From Buchnera aphidicola (Anoecia oenotherae) (lineage in GTDB: Bacteria > Pseudomonadota > Gammaproteobacteria > Enterobacterales > Enterobacteriaceae), in assembly GCF_005080765.1 (NCBI RefSeq), contig NZ_CP033012.1, positions 186,001-250,000 of the forward strand: a DNA stretch of 64,000 nucleotides, given 5' to 3'. How positions within the stretch are numbered: position 1 is the first letter of the stretch; each line of letters begins with the position of its first letter. Below, piece after piece: positions 41,928 to 52,852 of this stretch. Both the position numbers and the translations under genes were made by a program. Under the pieces are notes generated by a model. That model was not told the origin of the DNA. It saw only the letters and a list, made by a program, of their open reading frames with translations, and searched no databases.

Positions 41928-44900
41928 TTGGAAGAAAAGTTTTCTCATTTAAGTGTTCATAGTGATTATTCTATGGTAGATGGAATATGTAAGCTTGAAG
42001 TTTTAGTTAAACAAGCTTATGATTTTAAAATGCCTTATTTAGCTTTAACAGATTATAATAATTTATTTGGAATCTTAAAGTTTTATAAAATTTCTCAGAA
42101 ATATGGAATTAAACCAATTATTGGATTAGAAACCAAAATTATTTCTAGTGATTTTGGTGATACTTTTTTTGATATAATTTTATTAGCTTCTAATTATACA
42201 GGATATAAAAATCTTCTTATTTTAATTTCTAAAGCATATAATTTTAAAAAAAATAATAAAAATATTTCAGTAGTATTTATTTTTAGAAAATGGCTAACTG
42301 AATTTAGAAAAGGATTAATAATAATTTCTAGTTCTGAAAATGGAGATATATTTCAATCTTTATTAAAAAATAATTATTTAATAGCTAAGAATTATTTAGA
42401 ATATTATCATAAATATTTTCCTAGAGCATGTTACATAGAAATATCTAGAATAGGAAAAGAAAATGAAAGAAATTATTTAGATTTAGTTGCTGATTTTTCC
42501 TATCAAAATAGGATTCCAATAGTAGCTACTAATAAAGTGCGTTTTTTAAAAGAAGAAGATTTTTATGCGCATACTGTTAGATTATCTATTAATCAAGGTA
42601 TAAGTATTTATGATAAAAATTTTAAAAATAATTATACAAGGAAACAATATTTTCGATCTCAAGATGAAATGTGTTTTCTTTTTAAAGATACTCCAGAAGT
42701 TTTAGTGAATAGCATAGAAATCGCAAAACGTTGTAATGTCTTATTGCAGTACAAAAAAAAATTGTTACCTGTCTTTTATGACAACGTTATTTCTGAAGAT
42801 AAGTTTTTAATAAAAAAATCTAAGAAGGGATTAGAAGAAAGATTAAAATTTATTTTTCCAAATAAAGAACAAAGAATAAGTATGAGTAAGAAATATTTCA
42901 ATCGATTAAATAATGAACTTAAGATTATTAATCAAATTGGTTTCCCTGGATATTTTTTAGTAGTGATGGAATTTATAAATTGGTCAAAAAAAAATAATAT
43001 ACCAGTTGGACCTGGTAGAGGATCAGGTGCTGGTTCTTTAGTAGCTTATGCATTAAAAATTACAGAACTAGATCCTATAAAATTAAATTTATTATTTGAA
43101 AGATTTCTTAATCCAGAACGTGTTTCTATGCCAGATTTTGATATTGATTTTTGTATGGATAGAAGAGATGAAGTAATTAATCATGTATCAAAGATTTATG
43201 GAAAAGAACTAGTATCTCAAATAATAACTTTTGGAACTATGACAGCTAAGTCGGTAGTTAGAGATGTTGGGAGAGCATTTGGACATCCATATGGTTTTAT
43301 GAATAGTATTTCTAAGTTAATTCCATTAGATCCTGGAATATGTTTAGATTCAGCATTGAAAATATCAAATGAATTAAGTGATTTATGTAAAACTAATTCT
43401 GATGCTCGTCATATTATTTTTATAGCTAAAAAGTTAGAAGGATTAATAAAACATGTAGGAAAACATGCTGGAGGGGTGATTATAGCTCCAAAAAAAATTT
43501 TTAACTTTTCTCCGTTATATTGCGATGCATTTGGAAAAAATTTAATTACTCAGTTTGATAAAGATGATTTAGAACAAATCGGTTTAGTTAAATTTGATTT
43601 TTTAGGATTAAAAACTTTAACTATTATTCATAATGCAGTGAAGGTTATAAATGAAAAGAGAAATATATTATGTAAAAAATGTATAGATATAAAGTTAATC
43701 TCTTTAAAAGATAAAAACGTATTTAATTTATTACAACAATCGGATACTATTGGTATATTTCAGTTAGAATCTAGTGGTATGAAAGATCTTATTTTGCGTT
43801 TAAAACCGGATTCGTTCGAAGATTTAATAGCTTTAATAGCTTTATTTAGGCCAGGACCGTTACAATCTGGAATGGTAGATAATTTTATTAATAGAAAAAA
43901 CGGAAAAGAAAGAATTTCTTATCCAATAGAAAAATTAGAACATGATTTATTACGTCCAATATTGCAGTCGACATATGGCATAATTTTATATCAAGAACAA
44001 GTCATGAAGATAGTTCAAGTATTAGCTGGTTATACTTTAGGAGCTGCTGATATCTTAAGAAGAGTAATTAGTAAAAAAAAATTGTTAGAAATGAAACAGC
44101 AGAGATCTATTTTTTTAAATGGAGCTAAAAAGAATAATATTAGTACGACATTTGCAGAAAAAATATTTAGTTTATTAGAAAACTTTGCTGATTATGGTTT
44201 TAATAAGTCTCATTCTGCAGCGTATGCTCTTATTTCGTATCAAACGTTATGGTTGAAAACATATTATCCTACATATTTTATGTCATCAGTTATGAGTTCA
44301 GAGATAGATAATACAGAAAGAATTATTACTTTAGTTAATGAAGTAAAAAGAATGAATATTAGAATAGTTCCTCCTAGTATAAAATATAGCGAATATTTTT
44401 TCTATGTTAACGACAAAAATCATATAGTTTATGGAATGGGTGCTATTAAAGGAGTTGGAAAAATTGCTATAAATTCGATTGTAAAAATAAGAAAAAAATA
44501 TAAGCAATTTTCTAGTTTTTTTGATTTATGTATAAAGATAGATCATAAAAAAATTACTAAAAAAATTTTAGAAAAGTTAATCATGTCAGGAGTTTTAGAT
44601 ACATTTAATAGATGTAGAATAGAATTATTAAGGCAATTAAATTATGTTTTTAGGTCATCTGTTAAATATTTAGAATATAAAATGTTAAAACAAAAAAGTT
44701 TATTTGGTTCACTTTCAACTGAGTTAAAAGCATTAAATAAAAGTTATATTAAGAATAAACCTTCGTTTGTTTTGAAAAAAGATATATATATGTATGAGTA
44801 CGAAACTTTAGGTTTTTATCTTACTAATCATCCAGTACGACGATATTTCAAAGAAGTAAAAAGATATGTAAAAGATATTTCTTTTACTACGAGTAAAAAT

Positions 44901-45434
44901 TTTTTTAATAAAAATAAAGAAATATCTTTATTTGGAGTAATTATATCTATAAATAAAAGAATAGATAGAAATAATAAAATGTATATTACTTTTGTTTTAG
45001 ATGATTATTATGGTAGGATTGGAATAGTAATTTTTAGTAAGTTTTTAAAAGATAATGAAAAATATATTAAGAACAATCATGTTATATATGTTAACGGATT
45101 TGTGAAATTTGACTTATATGTTAACAAACAAACATTTATAGCGACTTCTTGTAAGTCTATAGTAGATTTAAGAGAAAAAAATATTAATTTTATAAAGCTG
45201 ATTATATATGAAAAAAATATAAGTACTTTGATATTAGATAAGTTGTACAATATTTTAAAAAAGTATAATACAGGCATTGTTCCAGTGTATATATACTATT
45301 TTAAAGATAAAAGTTTCACTAAATTATCTTTAGGAAAAAAATGGAACGTATTTCCTATAGATGAATTATTTAATGATTTAAAATATATTTTAGGAAAAGA
45401 TAATGTAAAATTAAAATGTAAAAATATATATTAA
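41928..45434 (+). CDS. dnaE: DNA polymerase III alpha subunit (TTG start)
   Basis: Replicative polymerase catalytic subunit. The PHP domain begins HLSVHSDYSMVDG at the N-terminus. The polymerase core has GPGRGSGAGSLVAYAL (near residue 363) and the catalytic Asp pair in MPDFDIDFCMDRR (near residue 403). GIILYQEQVMKI and the helix-hairpin-helix region follow, and an OB domain lies near residues 990-1070. 1168 residues against 1160 in E. coli. The start is TTG at 41928, seven bases after GGGAG; its second residues match E. coli, and no ATG is nearby. Its proofreading partner dnaQ lies at 56.4 kb. Converges on proS. Confidence 0.97.
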   Translation: MEEKFSHLSVHSDYSMVDGICKLEVLVKQAYDFKMPYLALTDYNNLFGILKFYKISQKYGIKPIIGLETKIISSDFGDTFFDIILLASNYTGYKNLLILISKAYNFKKNNKNISVVFIFRKWLTEFRKGLIIISSSENGDIFQSLLKNNYLIAKNYLEYYHKYFPRACYIEISRIGKENERNYLDLVADFSYQNRIPIVATNKVRFLKEEDFYAHTVRLSINQGISIYDKNFKNNYTRKQYFRSQDEMCFLFKDTPEVLVNSIEIAKRCNVLLQYKKKLLPVFYDNVISEDKFLIKKSKKGLEERLKFIFPNKEQRISMSKKYFNRLNNELKIINQIGFPGYFLVVMEFINWSKKNNIPVGPGRGSGAGSLVAYALKITELDPIKLNLLFERFLNPERVSMPDFDIDFCMDRRDEVINHVSKIYGKELVSQIITFGTMTAKSVVRDVGRAFGHPYGFMNSISKLIPLDPGICLDSALKISNELSDLCKTNSDARHIIFIAKKLEGLIKHVGKHAGGVIIAPKKIFNFSPLYCDAFGKNLITQFDKDDLEQIGLVKFDFLGLKTLTIIHNAVKVINEKRNILCKKCIDIKLISLKDKNVFNLLQQSDTIGIFQLESSGMKDLILRLKPDSFEDLIALIALFRPGPLQSGMVDNFINRKNGKERISYPIEKLEHDLLRPILQSTYGIILYQEQVMKIVQVLAGYTLGAADILRRVISKKKLLEMKQQRSIFLNGAKKNNISTTFAEKIFSLLENFADYGFNKSHSAAYALISYQTLWLKTYYPTYFMSSVMSSEIDNTERIITLVNEVKRMNIRIVPPSIKYSEYFFYVNDKNHIVYGMGAIKGVGKIAINSIVKIRKKYKQFSSFFDLCIKIDHKKITKKILEKLIMSGVLDTFNRCRIELLRQLNYVFRSSVKYLEYKMLKQKSLFGSLSTELKALNKSYIKNKPSFVLKKDIYMYEYETLGFYLTNHPVRRYFKEVKRYVKDISFTTSKNFFNKNKEISLFGVIISINKRIDRNNKMYITFVLDDYYGRIGIVIFSKFLKDNEKYIKNNHVIYVNGFVKFDLYVNKQTFIATSCKSIVDLREKNINFIKLIIYEKNISTLILDKLYNILKKYNTGIVPVYIYYFKDKSFTKLSLGKKWNVFPIDELFNDLKYILGKDNVKLKCKNIY

Positions 45435-45514
45435 GTGATTTACATAGTAATAAAACAAATTTAATACTTAATATTAATGTATTTTAATTTTTTTTTAAAT
45501 ATAACAAATATTAT

Positions 45515-47245
45515 TTAAACCATTTGTTGTTTTATAAAATCTATAACATTTTTAATAGGAATGAGAATATTGTTTTTTTCTCTTCTATTTTTATATTCGA
45601 TTTTTCCTTTTAAAATATGATTTTTTTTTAGTATAAGTATATGTGGAATACCAATCAGTTCTATTTCAGAAAACATTTTTCCTAAATATTCTTTTCTATT
45701 ATCGAGAATAGTGTCAATATTATTTTTTTTTAATTCATCATACATATGATTACTAGTCTTTTTAACAGTAGTAGATTTATGAAAATTAATAGGTATTAAA
45801 GCAACGTGAAAAGGTGCAATGGAATTTGGCCATATAATACCGTACTTATCATGGTGTTGCTCTATAATAGTTGCTATTAATCGAGTTATTCCTATTCCAT
45901 AACATCCCATTTTTAAAAAAACATCTTTTTTATCTTTATTTTTTATAGAAAAATTTATTTTTTTTGAATAAATTGAACCAATTTTAAATATATGAGCTAT
46001 TTCTATTGATGGTGAAATGGTTATTTTTTCTGTTGTATTATCAGGATTATTATCGTCTTTTTCTATATTTCTTATATCCTCTATATATGGTTTTTTTAAA
46101 TCACGAATCCAGTTTACTCCAGTAAAAAAATAATTTTTAGCATTTGCTTTCACAGAAAAATTTTTCATTTTTGCTACTTCTATATCAGAAATTATAGGAA
46201 TAGTTAATCCAATAGGTCCAATTACATTTAGATCATTTTGCCCTGTAAGTTTAAAAATTTCTTTTTGTGTAGCTAATGTTATAGGAGAAGAAAATAAGGT
46301 TAAATTTTTGATTTTAGTTAGATTTAATTGTCGATTTTTTTTTATGAGTAAAGCAATAAAAGATAATTTTTTACCAGAATAATATTTAGCTATAAATGTG
46401 TTTACTAGATTTGGAATAGAGTAATGATTTATTTTTTGAATGCATATTCTATTTAATTTTTTAAAAAATATTTTATTTTTTAATAAATAATTATTTTCAT
46501 CAATATCTAATAGATTATTTAAATTATTTTTTATTGCAGCGATTTCTATATTTGAAGCGTAGTTGGAATTATTAGAAAATACAATTTTGTCTTCTCCAGA
46601 ACTTGATATTGCTTGAAATTCATGAGAAATGTTTCCTCCCATATTGTTTGAACTTGCCTCGACTATTTTAAAATTAATATTCATTGATTTAAATATTTTA
46701 GAATATATTTTATACATGATTTTATAGGTTTTATCTAAACAACTTGATTTTAAATGAAAAGAATAAGCGTCTTTCATCAAAAATTCACGTGTTCGTATAG
46801 TTCCAAATCGTGGTCTAATTTCGTCTCTAAATTTTGTCTGTGTTTGATATAAAATAATAGGTAGTTGTTTATAAGAATTTATTTCTTTTTTAAGCAATAA
46901 TGTTATTAATTCTTCATGAGTAGGGCTTAATATAAACATTTTATTTCTTCGATCGTGTATTTTTAATAGTTCTTTTCCGTAAGTTTTTATTCTTCCGCTA
47001 TTTTCCCATATTTTACTTGGTTGTAAGATGGGCATGCTAATTTCTATAGCATTAGTTTTATTAAGCTCTTTTTGAATTATTGTTTGAATTTTTTTTATAA
47101 CTCTCATTCCAGTTGGTAACCAAGTATATAATCCTGAAGAAATTTTTCTAATAATTCCTGCTCTTAACATTAACTGGTTACTAATTGTATCAGTTTGATT
47201 AGATATTGTTTTTAAAGTATAGAGTAAATAATTACTTGTTTTCAT
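45515..47245 (-). CDS. proS: Prolyl-tRNA synthetase
   Basis: Class II synthetase that charges tRNA-Pro. Motif 1 region with AGIIRKISSGLYTWLPTG, motif 2 with TQTKFRDEIRPRFGTIRTREF (residues about 140-160), and motif 3 with GCYGIGITRLIATIIEQ are all intact. The editing insertion typical of bacterial ProRS lies between motifs 2 and 3 (about 225-400) and is Lys/Asn-rich. 576 residues against 572 in E. coli. Single gene, convergent with dnaE. Confidence 0.96.
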   Translation of the reverse strand: MKTSNYLLYTLKTISNQTDTISNQLMLRAGIIRKISSGLYTWLPTGMRVIKKIQTIIQKELNKTNAIEISMPILQPSKIWENSGRIKTYGKELLKIHDRRNKMFILSPTHEELITLLLKKEINSYKQLPIILYQTQTKFRDEIRPRFGTIRTREFLMKDAYSFHLKSSCLDKTYKIMYKIYSKIFKSMNINFKIVEASSNNMGGNISHEFQAISSSGEDKIVFSNNSNYASNIEIAAIKNNLNNLLDIDENNYLLKNKIFFKKLNRICIQKINHYSIPNLVNTFIAKYYSGKKLSFIALLIKKNRQLNLTKIKNLTLFSSPITLATQKEIFKLTGQNDLNVIGPIGLTIPIISDIEVAKMKNFSVKANAKNYFFTGVNWIRDLKKPYIEDIRNIEKDDNNPDNTTEKITISPSIEIAHIFKIGSIYSKKINFSIKNKDKKDVFLKMGCYGIGITRLIATIIEQHHDKYGIIWPNSIAPFHVALIPINFHKSTTVKKTSNHMYDELKKNNIDTILDNRKEYLGKMFSEIELIGIPHILILKKNHILKGKIEYKNRREKNNILIPIKNVIDFIKQQMV

Positions 47246-47709
47246 CTTTTTCTCAGGTAATGTTACAGATACGTGAGTGATTTATAGTAAATTATGTATT
47301 TTTAATGAAGTTTTTATAATTTCTATAAAAAATAGTTTTTATTATAATAGATTCTTTTATTTAGAAATATTCTAAAATAGTTGTTAAGAGAACATATATA
47401 TGTTATGTAATAGGTACATATAATGTTGTTTAGTTAAATAATATATATTTTATAGTCTATTATAGATAATATTTAAAAATGAATTTAATGTTATAAATAT
47501 TTTTTAATTTAATTAATGTAAAAAAAATTAATAAATTTAGCATTATTTAATTTAAATGATAATAAACTTATTATAATTAAATTTATAATTTTAATTAAAA
47601 TTACATAAAATTTAATTAGTATATAAATTATCTATATATAACATATAAAGGTTTAATAACAAATATATTATATATATAATATATTATACAAACAGATAAG
47701 GCTAATACA
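47246..47709. other. Spacer between divergent proS and flhB
   Basis: About 460 bases of A/T-rich sequence with no supported gene or RNA. It must carry the divergent promoters of proS and flhBA; none stands out. An AAGG ribosome-binding site for flhB lies at its right end. Confidence 0.5.
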
Positions 47710-48831
47710 TTGTCATATGATGGAAATGAAAATAGAACTGAACATGCTACTGAACATAGAGTAAAAAAAGCGCTCGAAAAAGGAAATAACAGTTATTCTT
47801 ATGAATTAAATTCGATGTTAATACTAAGTTTTTATTTTTTTGTTTTGTGGTTCTTTAGAACTGAAATAATTAATAATTTATTAAATATAGTTAATAAATA
47901 TCTAATTTTTGATCATAATATTATTTATTACGAAATTGATATATTTTCATCAAGTATTTTTTTATATAAAAAAATAATAAAAATAATTTTACCATTATTT
48001 TTATGTGTTTTTTTTATATCTTATATTTCTCCGATTATTTTTAGTAATTCTATTATAAAGTTTCGATCTATAAAATTTAAGTTAAATATTTTAAATATTT
48101 TTTTAGGATTTAAAAATATTTTTTCTATTAATACGTTTATAGAACTATTGAAAATAGTATTAAAAGTATTTTTTATTATTTTTTTTATAATGTTATATTT
48201 ATTTTTAAACAATATAAATTCGCAAAGTTTTTTATGTTTATCAACATATAATCCAATAAATGCTTTTATATTTTCTTTTACTCTAATAGAAAGATGTGTA
48301 ATTTTATGCATGTTAAGTTTTCTCCCAGTAGTTATATTAGACTTTTTTTGGAAAAAATTTCTTTTTTTTGAAAAAATAAAGATGTCTAAAGAAGAAGTTA
48401 AAGAAGAATATAAAGAAATCAATGGTAATCCAGAGATAAAAGCAAGAATTCGAAGAGCTATGAAAATAGCTATACGCAATAAAGTTGCATCTAATGTTGC
48501 TAAATCGGATGTAATCATTACTAATCCATTACATTATGCTATTGCTATACAATATGATGAAATGACTATGGAAGCTCCAATTGTATTATCTAAAGGAAAA
48601 GGAAAATTAGCTTTTAAAATAAAAAATATAGCTAAAAAAAATAAAATACCTATATTTGAATGTGCAAAATTAGCTAGATCTTTATATACTTCTTCTGAAG
48701 TAGGTGACTGTATTCCATGGATGTTATACAAGATATTAGCGGAAATATTAGCATGGGTGTGGAAATTAAAAAAATGGAAGAAAGAAGGTGGTGTATATCC
48801 TGAAAAACCTGTAAGTTCATTTATTATATAA
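47710..48831 (+). CDS. flhB: Flagellar export apparatus protein FlhB (TTG start)
   Basis: Membrane switch protein of the flagellar type III secretion system. The N-terminal segment NRTEHATEHRVKKALEKGN matches the family, four hydrophobic segments follow (about residues 30-215), then the cytoplasmic domain with MSKEEVKEEYKEINGNPEIK. The autocleavage site NPTH reads NPLH (48523-48534); the cleaved Asn-Pro bond is kept. The C-terminus CAKLARSLYTSSEVGDCIP is conserved. 373 residues against 382. The start is TTG, 8 bases after AAGG. flhA follows after 28 bases. In Buchnera the basal body is thought to act in export rather than motility. Confidence 0.94.
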   Translation: MSYDGNENRTEHATEHRVKKALEKGNNSYSYELNSMLILSFYFFVLWFFRTEIINNLLNIVNKYLIFDHNIIYYEIDIFSSSIFLYKKIIKIILPLFLCVFFISYISPIIFSNSIIKFRSIKFKLNILNIFLGFKNIFSINTFIELLKIVLKVFFIIFFIMLYLFLNNINSQSFLCLSTYNPINAFIFSFTLIERCVILCMLSFLPVVILDFFWKKFLFFEKIKMSKEEVKEEYKEINGNPEIKARIRRAMKIAIRNKVASNVAKSDVIITNPLHYAIAIQYDEMTMEAPIVLSKGKGKLAFKIKNIAKKNKIPIFECAKLARSLYTSSEVGDCIPWMLYKILAEILAWVWKLKKWKKEGGVYPEKPVSSFII

Positions 48832-48859
48832 ATTTTTATAAAAAAAAAGAGTTAAGCCT

Positions 48860-50974
48860 ATGTTTAATTTTTTTAAATTAAAAAATAGTATTAAGAAACT
48901 AAAAAATTCTAATTCTATTTCTTGGAATGTATTATCTGGACCGATTTTATTATTAATGATTTTATCAATGATGGTGCTTCCTTTACCTCCATGGATATTA
49001 GATCTGTTCTTTACTTTTAATATAGTTTTGTCAATTATAATAATATTAGTAAGCATGTTTAATACAACTACTCTGAATTTTTCATCTTTTCCAACAGTTT
49101 TACTGTTTTCAACGTTATTACGTTTAGGTTTAAATGTAGCTTCTACTAGAATTATTTTACTGGAAGGTCATACTGGATCTGGATCAGCTGGAAATGTTAT
49201 ACAGTCATTTGGTCATTTTTTAGTAGGAGGAAATTTTGCTATAGGAATGATAGTATTTGTTATATTAGTTGTAATTAATTTTATGGTTATAACAAAAGGA
49301 GCAGGTCGTGTTGCAGAAGTAGGGGCTAGGTTTGCTTTAGACGGTATGCCAGGAAAACAAATGGCAATAGATGCTGATTTAAACGCAGGTTTAATTGGTG
49401 AAGCAGAAGCTAAGAAAAGAAGACTTGAAGTAGCTTGTGAAGCAGATTTTTATGGATCAATGGATGGAGCTAGTAAATTTGTTCGAGGAGATGCCATAGC
49501 TGGAATTTTAATTATGATTATTAATATTATAGGAGGTTTAGTTGTAGGAGTTGTTCAACATGGTTTATCTGTGAAAGAAGCAGCAGAAGTATATACGTTA
49601 TTAACTATTGGAGATGGATTAGTAGCTCAAATTCCTGCTTTAGTAATTTCTACTGCTGCTGGAGTAATAGTTACTCGTGTTACTACTAAAAAAAATGTTG
49701 GAGAACAAATGATAAGTGAGTTGTTTAATAATCCACAAGTAATTTTATTAAGTGGATTAGTACTCGGTATTTTAGGCTTAGTTCCAGGTATGCCTAATTT
49801 AGTTTTTCTATGTTTTACTGGTTTTCTTTTTTTGTTATCATACTATTTGTATAGTACTAATATTAATCAATCACATTTTTCGTTTTATGAACAATTTAGA
49901 AAAAGTAAAGAATCTTTTTATTTAAAAGAAGTATCTTGGGATGATGTACGATTAGAGGATCCTATTGGAATAGAATTAGGAAGTAGTTTAATTTACATAG
50001 TAGATGAGAGTAAAAGAAATAATTTATTAATTAAAATTAGAGGAATAAGAAAAAAAATTGCACAAAAAATTGGATTTTTACCACCTATAGTTCATATACA
50101 AAATAATCATAATTTACCTAATTCGTGTTATAAAATATTTTTAAAAGGAATAAAAATAGTTAAAGAATATGCATTTTATGACAAATTATTAGCTATTAAT
50201 ACTGGAAATGTAAAAGATATTTTAACAGAAAAAATAGTTAAAGAGCCTATTTTTGGAATGCCAGCATGTTGGATAGATCATTCGTTGCGAATAAAGGCAA
50301 AAAATAGAGGTTATTCTATAATAGATCCAGTTTCTTTAGTAGCTACACATTTAAATTATATTATAAAAAAAAATTTGCACGAGTTATTTGGTCGACAAGA
50401 AGCACAAAAACTTTTAGATAGAGTAAGTAAAGTAGCTCCAAAATTAGTAGAAGAATTTATTCCTAATATTATTACTTTAACGTCTTTTCATAAAATATTA
50501 AAAAACTTATTAGTTGAAAATGTACCAATTAGAGATATAATAACAATTATCGAAACAATAATAGAAAATGTAAATGTTCAAAATAATGTTAAAGAATTAA
50601 CATCTTATATTCGAATATCTTTAAGAAAATCTATCCTTCAAAGAATATGTAAAGATGAAAAAAATATACAAATACGTGTTTTAGATATAAAGTTAGAAAA
50701 TATTTTACTGCAATCTATTCATCCTGATAGTTATATCATTGAGCCCGGATTAGCTGATTATTTAATTAAAGACTTGACTCGTTCTATTTTAGATAAAAAG
50801 ATAATGAGTAAAAATGTTATATTAGTAGTAAAACATTCTTTAAGAAGTTTTTTATCAAATTTTTTAAGACCTTACTTTGAAGATATAAATGTTCTTTCTC
50901 AGTTAGAGATAGGAGATCAAAAAAATATACAGATTATTGATATAATTGGATCAAATTTAAATAAAAAAAAGTAA
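48860..50974 (+). CDS. flhA: Flagellar export apparatus protein FlhA
   Basis: Major export-gate component of the flagellar type III system. The first part is hydrophobic (about eight membrane segments to residue 330). It contains the FHIPEP-family region GAGRVAEVGARFALDGMPGK, then MAIDADLNAGLI, near residue 150-180. The cytoplasmic part follows a linker at about 340 and includes GMPACWIDH and PVSLVATHLNYI. 704 residues against 692 in E. coli. Operon partner of flhB; flhE is absent. Strong conservation of the gate region argues for function. Confidence 0.96.
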   Translation: MFNFFKLKNSIKKLKNSNSISWNVLSGPILLLMILSMMVLPLPPWILDLFFTFNIVLSIIIILVSMFNTTTLNFSSFPTVLLFSTLLRLGLNVASTRIILLEGHTGSGSAGNVIQSFGHFLVGGNFAIGMIVFVILVVINFMVITKGAGRVAEVGARFALDGMPGKQMAIDADLNAGLIGEAEAKKRRLEVACEADFYGSMDGASKFVRGDAIAGILIMIINIIGGLVVGVVQHGLSVKEAAEVYTLLTIGDGLVAQIPALVISTAAGVIVTRVTTKKNVGEQMISELFNNPQVILLSGLVLGILGLVPGMPNLVFLCFTGFLFLLSYYLYSTNINQSHFSFYEQFRKSKESFYLKEVSWDDVRLEDPIGIELGSSLIYIVDESKRNNLLIKIRGIRKKIAQKIGFLPPIVHIQNNHNLPNSCYKIFLKGIKIVKEYAFYDKLLAINTGNVKDILTEKIVKEPIFGMPACWIDHSLRIKAKNRGYSIIDPVSLVATHLNYIIKKNLHELFGRQEAQKLLDRVSKVAPKLVEEFIPNIITLTSFHKILKNLLVENVPIRDIITIIETIIENVNVQNNVKELTSYIRISLRKSILQRICKDEKNIQIRVLDIKLENILLQSIHPDSYIIEPGLADYLIKDLTRSILDKKIMSKNVILVVKHSLRSFLSNFLRPYFEDINVLSQLEIGDQKNIQIIDIIGSNLNKKK

Positions 50975-51080
50975 GTTTGGTATGAAATAAAAAATTTTAA
51001 ATAAATTACATATAAAGTATTATTTTTTTGCAATATTTGTAACCTTATCTTTTTAGTAAAAATGTATTTATTAGAAATAG

Positions 51081-52814
51081 TTACATATAATCTACTGTTT
51101 CTATGCCTAATAAAGATAATCCTATTTTTATTGTTTTTGCAATTAGTGCAGATAGTTTTAGTCTACTGTATTTTATATGTATTTTATTTTCTGAAAAAAT
51201 GGGGTAGTTTTCATAAAAGTGAGAAAATGAAACAGATAGACGGTATAAGTATGAACATATAATATTTGGAATCCCATTTTTTGAAGCAGAATACAAAATT
51301 TCTTCAAATTGTAAAAGTTGTATTCCTAAAATTATTTCTTGATTTTCTAAAAGAATAATATCATTTTTTAAATTAAATGGATAAATTTTATTTTTTTTAA
51401 ATATAGATAATATTCTTGTATAGGCGTACTGTATATATAATGCTGTATTTCCTTCAAAACGAAGCATATTATTCCAGTTGAAAACATAATTCATTTTTCT
51501 GTTTTTAGAAAGATCAGCGTATTTAAGAGCACCTATTCCTATTACATGAGCTGTTTTATCTAATTTTTTACCTAATAAATTAGGATTCTTTTGTTTAATA
51601 ATCACTTTAGCTCTTTCTATAGATTCGTGTATTAATTTAGTTAGTTTTATATTTTTTCCAGATCTAGTTTTGAAAGGTTTATTGTCATTAGATAACATCA
51701 TTCCAAAAATATGATGTTCTATGTTAAAATTATTTGGTATATATCCTGATTTTTTACATATTATTTCTATTTGTTGAAAGTGTTGTTTTTGTCTGCTATC
51801 TACATAATATATTATTCTATCTGCTTTTAGATCATTGAATCTGTATTTTAGACAGGCAACGTCTGTTGATATATATAAAAATGCACCATCTGATTTTTGC
51901 ATAATTACCCCCATATCATCTCCTAATTTATTTTTTAGTTCTTTTAGAAAGATGATTACTGAACCTTTTTTGATTACGGCTATTTTTCGTTTTAATAAAT
52001 CATTAATTATAGAAGGTAGTAGTTTGTTGTAAAAACTTTCTCCTAAGATATGTTGTTTTTTTAGAGATACACCAAGTTGATCATATATTGATTGATTTTC
52101 TTTTATAGTTATATCTACTAGTGTTTTCCATATTTTAGTAATATACGAATTTCCAGATTGGAGTAAAACAACAGTTTTTTTTGATTTTTTTAAGAAACTT
52201 TTTTCTTCATTAAATTTTAATTTTGCTTTTTTATAGTATTTTTCAAGTTTTTCTAAAGAAATATTTTTTAATACATGATCTTTTTTTTTGTTTTGTAAAT
52301 AAGCAATAAGCATTCCGAATTGTGTTCCCCAATCTCCGATATGATTAGTTCGAATAACTTTATCTCCTAAGAATTCTAATATTCTTGCTGTAGAATCTCC
52401 GATAATAGTAGATCGTAGGTGTCCAACATGCATTTCCTTTGCTACATTTGGAGATGAATAGTCAATTATGACAGTTTTTGGATTAGTATAAGAAATATTT
52501 AATCTAAAACATTTATATGATTTTTCTAAATTTTCCTGGATCCATTGCACATTTAAAGTTAAATTAATAAATCCAGGATGAGAAACGGTAATTTTTGAAC
52601 ATATTTTTTTTAATTCACTCATATTTATAATGTTTTTTGCTAATTCAGATGGATTTTTTTTAAGTATATTAGCAATTTGTATAATACCGTTTATTTGATA
52701 ATGTACATTTAGTTTGTTAGTTACACATTGAATAATAGGATTAAAATGTTTAGGAATTTTGTTTCTTAAAAAAGATTGTTTTATTTTTTTTTGAAGCAAT
52801 TTTTGAATGTTCAT
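51081..52814 (-). CDS. argS: Arginyl-tRNA synthetase
   Basis: Class I synthetase that charges tRNA-Arg. HIGH-like motif HVGHL lies in VAKEMHVGHLRSTIIGD near residue 131. As in E. coli the KMSKS loop is replaced by a variant, here FKTRSGKNIKL near residue 385. The N-terminal additional domain and the C-terminal anticodon-binding helices (ALYIQYAYTRI) are present. 577 residues, equal to E. coli. It converges with flhA and lies upstream of the rRNA leader, a known Buchnera neighbourhood. Confidence 0.96.
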   Translation of the reverse strand: MNIQKLLQKKIKQSFLRNKIPKHFNPIIQCVTNKLNVHYQINGIIQIANILKKNPSELAKNIINMSELKKICSKITVSHPGFINLTLNVQWIQENLEKSYKCFRLNISYTNPKTVIIDYSSPNVAKEMHVGHLRSTIIGDSTARILEFLGDKVIRTNHIGDWGTQFGMLIAYLQNKKKDHVLKNISLEKLEKYYKKAKLKFNEEKSFLKKSKKTVVLLQSGNSYITKIWKTLVDITIKENQSIYDQLGVSLKKQHILGESFYNKLLPSIINDLLKRKIAVIKKGSVIIFLKELKNKLGDDMGVIMQKSDGAFLYISTDVACLKYRFNDLKADRIIYYVDSRQKQHFQQIEIICKKSGYIPNNFNIEHHIFGMMLSNDNKPFKTRSGKNIKLTKLIHESIERAKVIIKQKNPNLLGKKLDKTAHVIGIGALKYADLSKNRKMNYVFNWNNMLRFEGNTALYIQYAYTRILSIFKKNKIYPFNLKNDIILLENQEIILGIQLLQFEEILYSASKNGIPNIICSYLYRLSVSFSHFYENYPIFSENKIHIKYSRLKLSALIAKTIKIGLSLLGIETVDYM

Positions 52815-52832
52815 ATATTTCCAAATATATTT

Positions 52833-52852
52833 AATATATATATATATATATT
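52833..52852. repeat. AT dinucleotide tract upstream of argS
   Basis: An uninterrupted alternating A/T stretch about 20 bases before the argS start. Slippage-prone; no function is evident. Confidence 0.45.

Noticed and set aside
48021..48518. 165-codon frame antisense to flhB
   Set aside because: Shadow of flhB with no recognisable domain and no ribosome-binding site.
51062..51262. 66-codon frame on the plus strand after flhA
   Set aside because: Antisense to the conserved 3' end of argS, with no similarity of its own.
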